A DNA stretch of 64,000 nucleotides from DASSUW01 sp963811895 (GCA_963811895.1 CAWETE010000008.1:263051-327050); one strand, 5' to 3'. Shown: positions 25,026 to 34,941, counted from the stretch's first letter. Notes: a model not told the origin generated them from the sequence alone. A program made the numbers and translations.

Positions 25026-26243
25026 GTGGTCGACGCAGCTCGCGCCGTTCGGGGGCTCCGGGAGCTCGCCCGCCTCACCTCCGACGAGCGCGGCGCCCAG
25101 CGCGTCGCGTGGACGGACACCTGGATCGCCGCGCGCGACTGGCTGCGCGCCGAGCTCGACGCCATCCCCGGCGTGGCGGTCGAGCGGGACCAGGCGGGCA
25201 ACACGTGGGCGACGCTGCCGGGCGACTCCGAAGAGTTCGTGATCGTCGGCAGCCACCTCGACTCGGTGCCCGACGGCGGCTGGCTCGACGGCACGCTCGG
25301 CGTGCTGGGCGCGCTCGAGGTCGTGCGCGCGCTGGCCGCCGGGGACCGGGCCGTCACCGTCAAGCTCGTCGACTGGGCCGACGAGGAGGGCGCGCGCTTC
25401 GGCCGCAGCCTGCTCGGCTCGAGCGCCTGCGCGGGGACGCTCGACCCGGACGCCGTGCGCGGCCTCACCGACCGCGACGGCGTCGCGCTGCCCGACGCGC
25501 TCTCAGCCCACGGCGTCGACCTCGACCGCGCCGGCGAGGCCCGCGAGCGGCTCGCCGGGGCGGTGGCCTACCTCGAGCTGCACATCGAACAGGGCCCGGT
25601 GCTCGAGCGGATGGACCTGCCGCTCGGCGTGGTCCTCGGCAGCTTCGGGGTCGAGCGCCACCGGCTGACCTTCACGGGCGCGCACGCACACTCGGGCGCC
25701 ACGCCCATGGACGCCCGGCAGGATGCCTTCGTGGCCGCCGCCCGCAGCGCCGTCGCCTTCCGCGATGACGCCGCGCGGCGCGCCGACGCGCGCGCCACGA
25801 CCGGGCCCGTGCGCGTGGAGCCCGGCATCCCGACCGCGTTCAACGGCCGCTGCGAGCTGACGCTCGACCTGCGCGCGCTCGACCCCGGCGAGCTCGCCGC
25901 CATGCACGCGAACGCGCGCCGCGAGGCGGATCGGATCGCCGGCGAGGAGGGCTGCGAGATCGCGTGGGAGCCGGTCTTCGCGATCGACCCGATCCCCTTC
26001 GACCGCGAGCTGATCGCCGTCGCCGAGGACGTCGTCGCCAGGCTGGCCGGCACCTCGCACTCGCTCCCGAGCGGCCCGCTGCACGACGCCTCCGAGATGG
26101 CGCGCGCGCTGCCCGCCGTGATGCTGTTCGTGCGCAGCCTCGGCGGCGTGAGCCACACCAGCGCCGAGGACAGCCGCGACGAGGACGTCGAGCTCGGGGT
26201 GCGCGCCCTCTACGAGCTCACGCGTAGGGTTCTGGCGCGGTGA
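25026..26243 (+). CDS. M20-family amidohydrolase (N-carbamoyl-amino-acid/allantoate type)
   Basis: A 405-residue binuclear-metal hydrolase of the amidase/hydantoinase-carbamoylase group. Metal ligands are visible in GSHLDSVPDGGWLDGTLGVLGALE and DWADEEGARFGRS, and in ELHIEQGPVLE. The dimerisation lid contains GAHAHSGATPMDARQD. The reaction is hydrolysis of an N-carbamoyl or ureido bond, as in pyrimidine, hydantoin or purine catabolism; the exact substrate is undetermined. It starts with GTG and is followed by a hydrolase gene overlapping by GTGA. Confidence 0.88.
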   Translation: MVDAARAVRGLRELARLTSDERGAQRVAWTDTWIAARDWLRAELDAIPGVAVERDQAGNTWATLPGDSEEFVIVGSHLDSVPDGGWLDGTLGVLGALEVVRALAAGDRAVTVKLVDWADEEGARFGRSLLGSSACAGTLDPDAVRGLTDRDGVALPDALSAHGVDLDRAGEARERLAGAVAYLELHIEQGPVLERMDLPLGVVLGSFGVERHRLTFTGAHAHSGATPMDARQDAFVAAARSAVAFRDDAARRADARATTGPVRVEPGIPTAFNGRCELTLDLRALDPGELAAMHANARREADRIAGEEGCEIAWEPVFAIDPIPFDRELIAVAEDVVARLAGTSHSLPSGPLHDASEMARALPAVMLFVRSLGGVSHTSAEDSRDEDVELGVRALYELTRRVLAR

Positions 26244-26821
26244 ACCCGCACCTGGAGACGGAGCCGGTCGTGCTCGGCCCTGAGTCCGGCCGGACCGCGG
26301 TGCTCGTGCACGGCCGCGGCTCGGGCCCCGAGACCATGCTCGACCTCGCGGGCCGCCTGGCGGCGGCCGGGGTGCGCTGCGTGCTGCCCGCCGCGGCCGG
26401 CAACACGTGGTACCCGCAGCGGTTCACGGCGCCGCTCGCCGACAACGAGCCGTGGCTGACCTACGCGCTCGAGGCGCTCGACGCGCACGTGGACGGCGAC
26501 AGCGCGCTGATCGGCTTCTCGCAGGGCGCCTGCCTGGTGCTCGAGTACGTCGCGCGCCATCCCCGCCGCTACCGCGCCGTGGCCGGGCTGACGGGCGGCC
26601 TGATCGGCGCCGACGGCGAGCTCAGCCGCCCGCGGGGCCTCGACGGCACTCCGCTGCTGATCACCAGCGCGGAGGGCGACGACTGGGTCCCCGTCGAGCG
26701 CACGCGCGAGAGCGCCGCGCGGCTCGCCGCCGGGGGCGCGCAGGTCGACCTGCGCATCTTCGGGCCCAGCTCGCACGCGATCCGCCCGGAGGAGGCGGAC
26801 GCGGTCGCCGCGCTGCCATGA
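26240..26821 (+). CDS. Phospholipase/carboxylesterase-like alpha/beta hydrolase
   Basis: A 193-residue hydrolase. An HGRG oxyanion-type turn (VLVHGRGSGPETM) is followed by nucleophile elbow GFSQGACLV, the acidic residue region SAEGDDWVPVERT, and catalytic His in GPSSHAI. This matches the small carboxylesterase/thioesterase group (YpfH/phospholipase-like). GTG 26240 overlaps the amidohydrolase stop, and its own stop overlaps the next ATG, so three genes form one operon of unknown pathway, possibly ring-compound degradation. Confidence 0.85.
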   Translation: MNPHLETEPVVLGPESGRTAVLVHGRGSGPETMLDLAGRLAAAGVRCVLPAAAGNTWYPQRFTAPLADNEPWLTYALEALDAHVDGDSALIGFSQGACLVLEYVARHPRRYRAVAGLTGGLIGADGELSRPRGLDGTPLLITSAEGDDWVPVERTRESAARLAAGGAQVDLRIFGPSSHAIRPEEADAVAALP

Positions 26822-27822
26822 GGTTCGAGCACGTCCAGCCTGGGTTCCGCATCGTGTTCGGGGCCGGGAGCTTCGAGCGGCTCGCGGACGAGCTCGAGCC
26901 GCGCCGCTGGCTGGTCGTCCACGGCGGGTCGCAGGCCGCCGCCGCCGGGCGCCTGGCCGCCGACCTCGGCGCGGACACGTTCGGCGAGGTCCGGCGCCAC
27001 GTGCCGGCCGAGCTGGCCGAGCGGGCGCGGGCGCGCTTCGCCGAGCTCGGCGCCGACGGCCTGATCGCCATCGGCGGCGGGTCGGCGATCGGGCTCGCCA
27101 AGGCGATCGCCCTCACCACGCACGCGCCGATCGTGGCCGTGCCGACCACCTATGCCGGCTCGGAGATGACCAACGTCTACGGCCTCACCGCCGAGGGCCG
27201 CAAGCGCACGGGCCGCGACGAGGCGGTCCGGCCGCGCACCGTGGTCTACGACCCCGACCTGGTTCGCGGGATGCCGCCCGAGGTCGCGGGTCCGAGCGCG
27301 ATGAACGCGCTGGCGCACTGCGTCGACGCGCTGTGGGCGGAGGGAGCGACGCCGATCAGCACGCTGCTGGCCGAGGGCGGGGCGCGGGCGCTGCGCGAGG
27401 GCCTCGACTCCGGCGACCACGAGCGCCTGCTGTACGGCGCCGCGCTCGCGGGCTGGACCTTCGGGGTCGTGGGCGGCGCGCTGCACCACCGGATCTGCCA
27501 CCTGCTCGGCGGCGCCTTCGACCTCCCGCACGCCGAGACGCACTCGGCGGTGCTCAGCCACGTCGCGGCGCTGAACGCGCCCGCCGCGCCCGAGGCGTCC
27601 GCGCGGCTCGCCGCCGCGCTCGGCGCCGAGGACCTGGCCGGCGGCGTCTACGACCTCGAGCGCCGGGTCGGCGCGCCGACCGGCCTGCGCGAGCTCGGGC
27701 TCGCGGAGGAGCGGCTCGACGAGGTGGCGGGGGAGGTGGCGGCCGCCGGCAACCCCGTGCCGCTCGACGAGCGAGCGGCACGGGAGCTGCTGAAGCGGGC
27801 CTGGGCCGGCGAGCGGCCCTAG
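26818..27822 (+). CDS. Iron-type alcohol dehydrogenase, maleylacetate reductase-like
   Basis: A 334-residue group III dehydrogenase. It has the NAD-binding GGGSAIGLAKAIAL motif, the VPTTYAGSEMTNVYGLT segment characteristic of maleylacetate reductases, and His-containing metal/active-site regions (NALAHCVDALW, HHRICHLLGG, PHAETHSAVL). Maleylacetate reductase completes catechol/hydroxyquinol breakdown to 3-oxoadipate, so the operon may belong to aromatic catabolism. Its TAG shares bases with the stop codon of the convergent peptidase (CTAG at 27819-27822). Confidence 0.88.
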   Translation: MRFEHVQPGFRIVFGAGSFERLADELEPRRWLVVHGGSQAAAAGRLAADLGADTFGEVRRHVPAELAERARARFAELGADGLIAIGGGSAIGLAKAIALTTHAPIVAVPTTYAGSEMTNVYGLTAEGRKRTGRDEAVRPRTVVYDPDLVRGMPPEVAGPSAMNALAHCVDALWAEGATPISTLLAEGGARALREGLDSGDHERLLYGAALAGWTFGVVGGALHHRICHLLGGAFDLPHAETHSAVLSHVAALNAPAAPEASARLAAALGAEDLAGGVYDLERRVGAPTGLRELGLAEERLDEVAGEVAAAGNPVPLDERAARELLKRAWAGERP

Positions 27823-29421
27823 TGACCTGCGTCGGCCGGCGTCGCGGGCCGCGAGAGCCCGTGGATGTCGGCCTTGGCCATGCTGCGCGCGGCCGCGGTG
27901 GCGACCGGAGCGCTGCGGGCGGGCAGCGTCTTCGCCTGAGCCAGCGTCACGAGCACGTGGGCGGCCGCATCGGCCATCTCCTCGTATCCGCGCTTGTTCA
28001 GGTTGAAGAAGTCGTCGCAGCCCTGGTGGTAACAGATGTCGAACGGGATGCCCGCGGTGCCGCCGTACAGGGCGACCTGCGCCGGCGTCTTGATCTCCTC
28101 GGCGCCCGTGAACAGGCCGCCGGCCGGGATCCCGGCCTCGATGAACGGCCCGTAGTCGGAGCGTCCGTCGAACGCCGTCGGCTCGTTCGCGAGCCCCTGG
28201 TCCTCGAAGTAGTCGAGGAAGATCTGCTCGATCTCGTCCGAGCCGGGAGGCGCCACCAGGTCGCCAGGCCCCGGCGGGAAGCTGCCCTGGTCGCCGTCAT
28301 AGACGAGCCGCGCGAAGTTCGGCGAGGCGATCATGTCGAAGTTCAGCATCGCCGCGATCTTGCCCCGCTGGGTGTCGTCGAGGCTCGCCACGTAGGCCTC
28401 GGAGCCGAGCAGGCCGGACTCCTCGGCGCTGAACCAGATGAAGCGGACCTTGTTGCGCAGCTTCATCTTGTTGATGTGCTTGGCCATCTCGAGCAGCGCC
28501 GCCGAGCCGGACCCGTTGTCGTTGATGCCCGAGCCCGGGCCCACGCTGTCGAGGTGGGCGCCGACCACGATCACGTTGTTCGGGTCGCCGGTCTTGGTCT
28601 CCGCGATGACGTTCTGGGTCGGGTACGTGCCCGGCCGCCAGTCGATGCGGACGCGGGCCGTGAGCCCGGTGCGGCCCTTCTGGACCCCGTTGGCCAGCGC
28701 TGCGGCCGTCTCGACGGTGACCGCCGCGGACGGCGTCGCGAGGCCGTCGACGTTGAACCAGATCGGGAGCGTACGCCCGGGGAGCTCCGGGACGTTGCCC
28801 TCGTTGGAGATCAGCATCGCGCCGGCGCCGACCTGGTCGGCGAGCTGGAACTTCTGCGCGAACGGGCACGTGCCGCGCTGGACGATCACGATCGCCCCGG
28901 CCGGCATGCCGTCGTAGTCCGCGACCTCACAGCCGCTCGTGTTGCCGTTCGCCGTGGGGCCGGCCGGGTAGCGGACGTCGGCCGCCCACACGGGGGCCGT
29001 GATGTCGGTCGATTCGCGTCATGTAATTCGAGCCGAAGTCGCCGCCGAACGCGAACTGCGCCCCGCCGATGCCGGGATTGAAGCTCCGCCGCTTGCCGCG
29101 CGTCGTGATGTCCAGGATCGGCTGCTTCCAATCCGCCAGGATGTCGAGGTCGTAGTCGAACTCGTGCTGCGAGACCCTCAGGCCCGCGAGCGCAGAGTTG
29201 ACGCCGACGTACAGCGACGACGCGTCATGCCCCTTCGTGCCCGCCAGCCGGTTGCCGTTGGCCAGCTCGCCGATCGTGTTCAGCGCGGCCTCGTGGACCA
29301 GCATGCCCTTGACGCCCACCGCGTCGCGGAGCTTCTTGGAGTCGCTGCTCCCACCGGTGCCGAACGCCGGAGCCGCGCACAGCAGCGCGACGACCGCCGC
29401 CAGCGGTAAGACCTTCCTCAT
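27819..29421 (-). CDS. Secreted M28 aminopeptidase with PA domain (one frameshift)
   Basis: Read as one gene, this is an exported zinc peptidase of about 530 residues. From ATG 29421 (GGAGGGGG upstream) come a signal peptide (KVLPLAAVVALLCAAPAFG) and a region ending FAFGGDFGSNYMT. The frame then shifts near 29010 and continues ITAPVWAADVRYPAG, a protease-associated domain (VIVQRGTCPFAQKFQLA), then the M28 core: VVGAHLDSVGPGSGINDNGSGSAA, WFSAEESGLLGSEAYV, NFDMIASPN and RSDYGPFIEAGIPAGGLFTG. Metal ligands and catalytic Glu are intact. A single base change would restore the gene, so it is either a recent lesion or a consensus error. It probably acts extracellularly in peptide scavenging. Confidence 0.87.
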
Positions 29422-29639
29422 TACTTCCCCCTCCACTTGTTGCTGTTGAGGGGAGATTGTCGGAATCGTGCGCGTTCAGTCAAGCCTCGACCGCATGGCG
29501 ATTCGTGAAGACGCCGATTCCGACCGCCGGGCGATGGGAGGGGCGGCGGGTGGCTGACAACCTGTCGACAGCGAGTGGGAACGGCGGCGCGCACATCGCA
29601 TCTCTCCTCCTGCGACTCGGCGCCGCCACCCGCTCGCTC

Positions 29640-30803
29640 TTAGCTCAGCTGATACGCCCCGTACGGCGCCAGCGAGGCGGCGACGAGGGCGAGCTGCGCC
29701 TCGATCGCCGCAGCCGACGCGGTATCGGTCGGCAGCCCGGCGGCGTGCGTGAAGTAGCCGCGCTCGAGCGTCTCCAGCGCGCCGCTCGCATGGCGCAGCT
29801 CCACGGTGGCCAGCGGCGAGCCCGAGCCCGGGCCGGCGACGGCCAGGAGATCGTCGATGGCGGCGGCGGGCAGCGCACCGACGAGGCCGTCGTCGGCCAG
29901 GCGCGCGACGGGGTGCTCGGGCTCCATGTGCAGATGTCCGAGCGCGGACGGGGGGACGATGGTGAAGGTGTCGAGCTCGGGCCGCAGGTCGCGCAGCGGG
30001 CGGATGAGATCCGCGCCGTCGGCCTCGGCGCCCAGGTAGGCGGCCTCGATCACGACGAACGAGCGCCCGCGCACCAGCTCGGCGACCTCGGGGCCGTCGC
30101 CGAACTGCATCAGCCGCCCGACGGAGGTGATCTCGCGCGGGGCCGTCTCGGTCCAGTCGCGCCACGCGTGCAGCACCTCGGCGGCGCGGTCGAAGGAGAA
30201 GAACAGCGCGCCGGCGTAGAGATCCTCGGCCGGGTGCAGCACGAGCTCGAGCTCGGTGATCACGCCCTCGAGCGGAAGCTCCTCGCTGCGCTCGAGCTCG
30301 CCCTCGGGGGTCACGTACTCGACGGCGGTCACGCCCGCAGCGGCGACGCCGTGGCGGCGGGCCAGCCAGCCCATGCCGTGACCGAGGACCGTGCCGACGA
30401 TGCTCGCCTCACGGTCGAACCCGCCGGCGGGGGCGAGGCCGAGGAACGACGCGCGGTCGGCGAGGTCCGCCCAGCGGGCGCCGGCCCTGATTCGGGCTGC
30501 GCGGGCGCGGGCGTCGATCTCGACGCCGGCCAGGCCGGCGGTCCGCAGCAGGAGGGCGTCGTCGAGCGGGCCGAGGCGCGAGGCGCCGCGACCACCGCAC
30601 TGGGCGACGACGCGCAGGCCGCGCTCGCGCGCCTCGCGGACGGCGGCGACGACGCCGTTCTCGTCGGTCGGGACGGCGACGGCGGCGGGGCGCTGGTCGA
30701 CGGCGAGGTCGAACGCGCGCCGCGCGTGGTCCCAGCCCGGGTCCCCGGGCTCGAGGATCGCGAGGTTCGGGTCGATCGCGGTGCCCTCCGTGCAGGTGAT
30801 CAT
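29640..30803 (-). CDS. FAD-linked oxidase (BBE/VAO-like) without covalent-flavin residues
   Basis: A 387-residue flavoprotein of the PCMH fold: PTDENGVVAAVREARERGLRVVAQCGGRGASRLG, DARARAARIRAGARWADLADRASFLGLAP, and IVGTVLGHGMGWLARRHGVAAAGVTAVEYVTPEGEL. In bicovalent relatives the first segment reads SGGH and the second contains GGG..G.L.R..G; here the His is replaced by Arg (GGRG). No matching Cys or C-terminal BBE motif (usual N-Y pair) is visible. It may bind FAD noncovalently or have altered activity. It lies downstream of the dioxygenase on the same strand, separated by a hairpin. Confidence 0.82.
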   Translation of the reverse strand: MITCTEGTAIDPNLAILEPGDPGWDHARRAFDLAVDQRPAAVAVPTDENGVVAAVREARERGLRVVAQCGGRGASRLGPLDDALLLRTAGLAGVEIDARARAARIRAGARWADLADRASFLGLAPAGGFDREASIVGTVLGHGMGWLARRHGVAAAGVTAVEYVTPEGELERSEELPLEGVITELELVLHPAEDLYAGALFFSFDRAAEVLHAWRDWTETAPREITSVGRLMQFGDGPEVAELVRGRSFVVIEAAYLGAEADGADLIRPLRDLRPELDTFTIVPPSALGHLHMEPEHPVARLADDGLVGALPAAAIDDLLAVAGPGSGSPLATVELRHASGALETLERGYFTHAAGLPTDTASAAAIEAQLALVAASLAPYGAYQLS

Positions 30804-30881
30804 GGGCGGAGCATCTACCTGCGCGGTCCCCCGGTCATCGAGGGCACCCCCAAACGATGACCCCCATCTTCGCCCCCGGGA

Positions 30882-30915
30882 TTCCTAGGGGTGCGGGAAA
30901 CCGAACCCCTAGGAA
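30882..30915. terminator. Hairpin overlapping the dioxygenase stop codon
   Basis: A perfect 11-bp stem TTCCTAGGGGT / ACCCCTAGGAA with a 12-base loop. The dioxygenase stop codon (30909-30911) lies within one arm. There is no T-run, but its position between two same-strand genes suggests transcript-end or processing function. The CCTAGGGGT core also occurs in the hairpins of the MITE-like elements. Confidence 0.5.
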
Positions 30916-31836
30916 GGGCGGGTGGGACTCCAATCCCCCCGGGGGTCCGGGAGCGGCGTCAGCCGCTTCTCGATCTCGGCGCGCTGCGGCTCCAGCCGCG
31001 GCGGCAGGATCACCACCGAGCCGAGCTGGTCCAGCGGGACATCGACGGTGAAGCCCGGGTAGTCGTCGGCGATCTCGAACAGCACGCCGCTGGGCTCGCG
31101 GAAGTAGATCGAGTGGAAGTAGTGGCGGTCGATGATCCCGCTGTTGGCGACGCCGACGAGCTGCAGCAGCTCGTACCAGCGCTTGTGCTCGACGACGTTG
31201 GTCCCCCACGCGACGTGGTGGACGGTGCCGGCGCTCTGGCGGCCGAGCAGCGCCGGCGCCCTGTCGTACTCGATCGTGCTGCCGCGCTTGTTCCCGCGCA
31301 GCTCCCACGCCGTCTCTCCGATGGGCCGCGCGCTCAGCACCTTCTCCAGCAGGGCGCCGCTGCGCTCGGGGTCTGCTGCAGTAGGCGCGCACGCCGTCGA
31401 AGCCCTGGAGCGCGTGCTCGGCCGGGATCTCCGGGTGCTCGGCGGTCAGAGGCTCGTCGACGCCCGGCCGGACGACCAGCTCATGGCGCAGCCCCTCGAA
31501 GTCGGCGAACCGCAGCGCATCCTCCGAACGCTGGGCATCCGAGCCGAGCCGCTTCTCCCAGAAGTCGAGCGCGCCGGGCCCGCCGACGCGCCAGACGATC
31601 GTGTGGACCATGCCGGCGCCCGCCCGGCCGGGCGTCGCGCGCGGGTACTCGAAGAAGGTCAGCTCGGAGCCCGGCCGTCCCTGCTCGTCGGCGTAGAACA
31701 GGTGGTAGACGCTCGGGTCGTCCTGGTTGACCGTCTTGGCGGCCAGGCGCAGACCGAGGACGCGCGTGTAGAAGTCGAGGTTCCGGAGCGCGTCCCCGGT
31801 GATAGCCGTGATGTGGTGGATGCCTTCGAGTCTCAG
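30909..31836 (-). CDS. Ring-cleaving dioxygenase, glyoxalase family (one frameshift)
   Basis: Two VOC modules are read in two frames. The first, LEGIHHITAITGDALRNLDFYTRVLGLRLAAKTVNQDD...YHLFYADEQGRPGSELTFFEYP, runs to GFDGVRAYCS. An extra base near 31374 shifts the frame, and the second module continues DPERSGALLEKVLSARPIGETAWELRG, GTVHHVAWGT and FREPSGVLFEIADDYPGF. Together they form a normal protein of about 308 residues of the MhqO/LinE-like group, which cleaves hydroquinone-type rings using His/His/Glu-bound Fe or Mn. No ATG, GTG or TTG lies between the upstream stop and the domain. CTG 31836, overlapping the LVIVD stop as CTGA, is the only nearby start candidate. Confidence 0.85.
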
Positions 31837-33260
31837 CGGATCTGGAACAACTGGGTCTGCGGGTTGGAGAACGGCAGCTTCCAGGCGCCCTTCGTGGCGC
31901 GGTCGCGCACCCTCAGGATGTCGACGCCGCGGCCGCCGTCGTTCGTGAACACGTAACCGTTGTACCAGTACGCCGACCATGTGTTGGCCCCGTGCGGGTC
32001 CAGGTGCCCGACCTCACGCGGCCTCGAGGCGTTCGTGAAGTCGACCATCGTGGTCCCGGCCGCGTAGGCCGAGGAGACCAGCACATCGCCGCGTGAGGTC
32101 GGCAGCGTGTTGAAGTTGTGCATCGTGCAGTTCGGGTCCTGCGCCTGTTCGGGCGTCAGCTTCTCCTGGATGCGCGGGACTTTCCACGAGCTGCGCGGCG
32201 TCACCACCTCCTCGCCGAGGCTGCGGATGCTCCTGACGTCGTAGAACCACAGCGCGCCGCGCGTGGCCGGGTCGGCCGAGGTGCAGGCCGGACCTGTACC
32301 GCCGCCCGCCTCGTCGCCGAAGATCACGCGCCGGCCGTCGTAGGAGAACGTCGCCGAGTGGAAGAACTCGACGCTCGGGTTGAACACGCGGCCCACGGTG
32401 CGCGGGTGCTCGAGGTCGGAGATGTCCCAGATCTGGCCCTCGCCCATGCAGGCGCCGGCCGCGATCTCGAGCTCCATGAACACCGTGATGTCATGGCAGC
32501 CGTACCAGCCCACCCGGTACTCCTTCTGCGGGAAGCGCGGCTCGCTGACGACGCTGGCCTTGCCCGGGTCGCGGAGCGGCACCTCGACGACGGAGATCTT
32601 GTTGTGCAGCGGCTGGCCGTTCGCGTCGAACCGCTTGCACTCGTTGCCGTAGCTCGACGGCGCGAGCTCGGACGCGGTGTACGAGGCGACGTAGAGCAGC
32701 ACGCGGTGGTGGCGCGGGTCGGGGACCAGCGTGTGGGTGTGCGAGCCGCAGTCGGTCGGCACGCCGGCGATCAGCGCCGGCGAGCGCGGGTTGGAGACGT
32801 CGAAGATGCGGATGCCCTCGAAGCCGGGCGTCCCGGCCGGCTGGGCGGTCGAGTCACACGCCGGGCTGGTCCGCGGGGTCTCGACCGAGACGAACAGCAG
32901 GCCGCCCCAGACCGAGACGTCGTGCTGCGAGCCGGGGCAGGCGAAGTCGACGAGCTGCTTCGGCTTGCGCGGGTTCCCCGCGTCGATGATCTGGAAGCCC
33001 TCGTAGTGACCGGCGTAGGCGAGCCGGCCCCAGAAGGCAAGGTCCGAGTTGCGGTACGTGCTGAGCGGCTTGGTCCGCTCGACGCTGCCGACCATCTCGA
33101 AGTTCCCGGTCTGGCTCGAGGTACTCGGCCAGTACCAGCCCGGATGGTCCTCGGTCAGCCAGCTCGAGCCGAGCTGGTTGTCGTGCGCCGCGGCCGGAGC
33201 CGCGATCGCGAGTACGACGAATGCGGCCGCCGCCAGCGGCCAGGTGCGCCCTGCGCGCAT
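31833..33260 (-). CDS. Secreted LVIVD-repeat protein (beta-propeller-like)
   Basis: A 475-residue exported protein. ATG 33260 is chosen because GGGAGGAG lies at a proper distance upstream; an ATG at 33269 sits too close. A signal peptide (AGRTWPLAAAAFVVLAIAAPAAA) is followed by repeated LVIVD-type blades with the pattern FQIIDAGNPRKPKQLV, IRIFDVSNPRSPALIAG, IWDISDLEHPRTVGR and VDFTNASRPREVGHL. Several Cys and His-rich segments (CGSHTHTLV, GCHDITVF) could bind metal or form disulfides. The family function is unknown. The gene overlaps the dioxygenase downstream and is divergent from a second LVIVD gene. Confidence 0.9.
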   Translation of the reverse strand: MRAGRTWPLAAAAFVVLAIAAPAAAHDNQLGSSWLTEDHPGWYWPSTSSQTGNFEMVGSVERTKPLSTYRNSDLAFWGRLAYAGHYEGFQIIDAGNPRKPKQLVDFACPGSQHDVSVWGGLLFVSVETPRTSPACDSTAQPAGTPGFEGIRIFDVSNPRSPALIAGVPTDCGSHTHTLVPDPRHHRVLLYVASYTASELAPSSYGNECKRFDANGQPLHNKISVVEVPLRDPGKASVVSEPRFPQKEYRVGWYGCHDITVFMELEIAAGACMGEGQIWDISDLEHPRTVGRVFNPSVEFFHSATFSYDGRRVIFGDEAGGGTGPACTSADPATRGALWFYDVRSIRSLGEEVVTPRSSWKVPRIQEKLTPEQAQDPNCTMHNFNTLPTSRGDVLVSSAYAAGTTMVDFTNASRPREVGHLDPHGANTWSAYWYNGYVFTNDGGRGVDILRVRDRATKGAWKLPFSNPQTQLFQIR

Positions 33261-33406
33261 GTGACTCATCTCCTCCCGTAGACGAATCTGCCGCCGGTCA
33301 GCTTAGCCTGACCGCACTTGCAGGATCGTGCCCTCTTCCGAGACTTGCCCTCGCGGCCGTACGTATGGTCCGCCAGGGAAGGCTCCTAACAGGAGGGGAG
33401 GGCTAC

Positions 33407-34941
33407 ATGAGGTTTCGCTTGCGCTGTTACTCGCTCTCAGCGCAGGTCTTGCGCTGCCGGTCGCCGCGTCGGCACATCCGGTGCAGGTCGTCTCGATGGC
33501 GCAGACGCTCGGCAACGCCGCGGCGGCGTTGACGTCGCCGCCGAGCGACGGCGGCGCGAACTTCGCGACGTCGCGCAACATGAGGCTGCTCGGCTTCTCC
33601 GAGCGGCGGGTCGCGCCGAACGACTTCAACCGCTTCAACACCGACCTCGCCTTCTGGGGCGACACGGCGTACCAGGGCCAGTTCAACGGGTTCCGCATCC
33701 TCGACGTCGACAATCCGCGCCGGCCGAGAGAGATCCTCAACTACGAGCAGTGCGGATCCGGCGCCGGTGGCGGCCAGGGCGACGTGGTCGTCTGGGGCAA
33801 CGTGCTCGTCCGCGCCTGGGACGCGAACGCGGGAACCACTCAGACCTGCGACGGCCAGCCCGTCCCGCAGGGCTTCGAGGGCATGCACGTCTTCGACATC
33901 AGCGACACGCAGAACCCGGAGCTCGTCGCCAGCATCGACCTCGCTTGCGGTACGCACACGCTGACCGCCGTGCCGGATCTGGGCAACCGCCGGCTGCTGG
34001 TCTACGGCACCCCGTCGAGCTCCGCGTGCGAGGGCCTCGACATCGTCGAGGTGCCGCTGAGCCGGCCCGAGGAGTCCGAGTTCCTGCACTTCGAGTTCGC
34101 CGACAGGGCGCCCGGGGCGGCGACCAACTTCGCCTGCCACGACACCGGCGTGATCCTCGGCCGCGCGAACAAGGTCGCCTGCGCCGGCGGCGTCGGCTTC
34201 GCCGTCTGGAGCATCGGCGGCCGGGACGGCGGCTCGCGTGACAACCCGCGGTTCCTCTACAACCACGTGGTCCCGGAGATCGCCGCGGGCGCGCCGAACG
34301 TCGACAACCCGACGGGTCACTCGGCCGCCTTCTCGTATGACGGCGAGACGATCATCTTCGGTCACGAGCCGGGCGGCGGCCTCCAGTCGCGCTGCAAGGC
34401 GACCGGCGAGCCGGTCACCTCGAACGGCGTCCCCGTGGGCGTGCAGAACGACAACATGAAGTCGTTCTTCTTCTACGAGACCGACTCGGGCGAGCCGCAG
34501 GGCAAGTGGACGCACACGCGCCCGCAGACCGAGATCGAGAACTGCACCCTGCACAACTACGACATCGTGCCCACCAAGCACGACGACATCCTGGTGCACG
34601 GCTCCTACCAGTCGGGCATCGGCGTGCTGGACTTCAGCAACCGGGCCAACGCGCGCGAGATCGCGTACGCCGACCCGGCGCCGCTGCCGCTGACCGCCAC
34701 CGGCGGCACCCAGGACGGCGGCGACTGGTCGTCGTACTTCTACAACGGGGTCATCTACCAGGCCGACATCACGCGTGGCCTGTACACGTGGGACCTCGAC
34801 GACCGCGACACCGAGCGCGCCATGAAGCTGCGGCACCTGAACCCGCAGACGCAGGAGTTCACGATCGGGGCCAGGAAGGACCACGATCGCTGGAACGACA
34901 GCGACAAGTGGCACGACGACCGCTGGGACGATCGCGACTGA
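33407..34941 (+). CDS. Secreted LVIVD-repeat protein with acidic/His/Trp tail (probable frameshift at start)
   Basis: About 510 residues, similar in plan to the divergent gene: signal peptide core LALLLALSAGLALPVAASA, then LVIVD blades (FRILDVDNPRRPREIL, MHVFDISDTQNPELVAS, VLDFSNRANAREIAY) with CGTHTLTAVPD and CHDTGVILG. A strong ribosome site (AGGAGGGGAGG) points to ATG 33407, but that ATG is out of frame with the signal peptide. One missing base around 33410-33420 would join them. Without it the in-frame start is GTG 33328, which puts 26 extra residues before the signal peptide. The C-terminus ends in a D/H/W/R-rich tail. A terminator hairpin follows. Confidence 0.85.

Noticed and set aside
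29437..29639. Inverted segments GCGGGTGGC and GCCACCCGC as a terminator for the oxidase gene
   Set aside because: The arms are only nine bases with a spacer of about 70 bases and no T-run; too weak to annotate.
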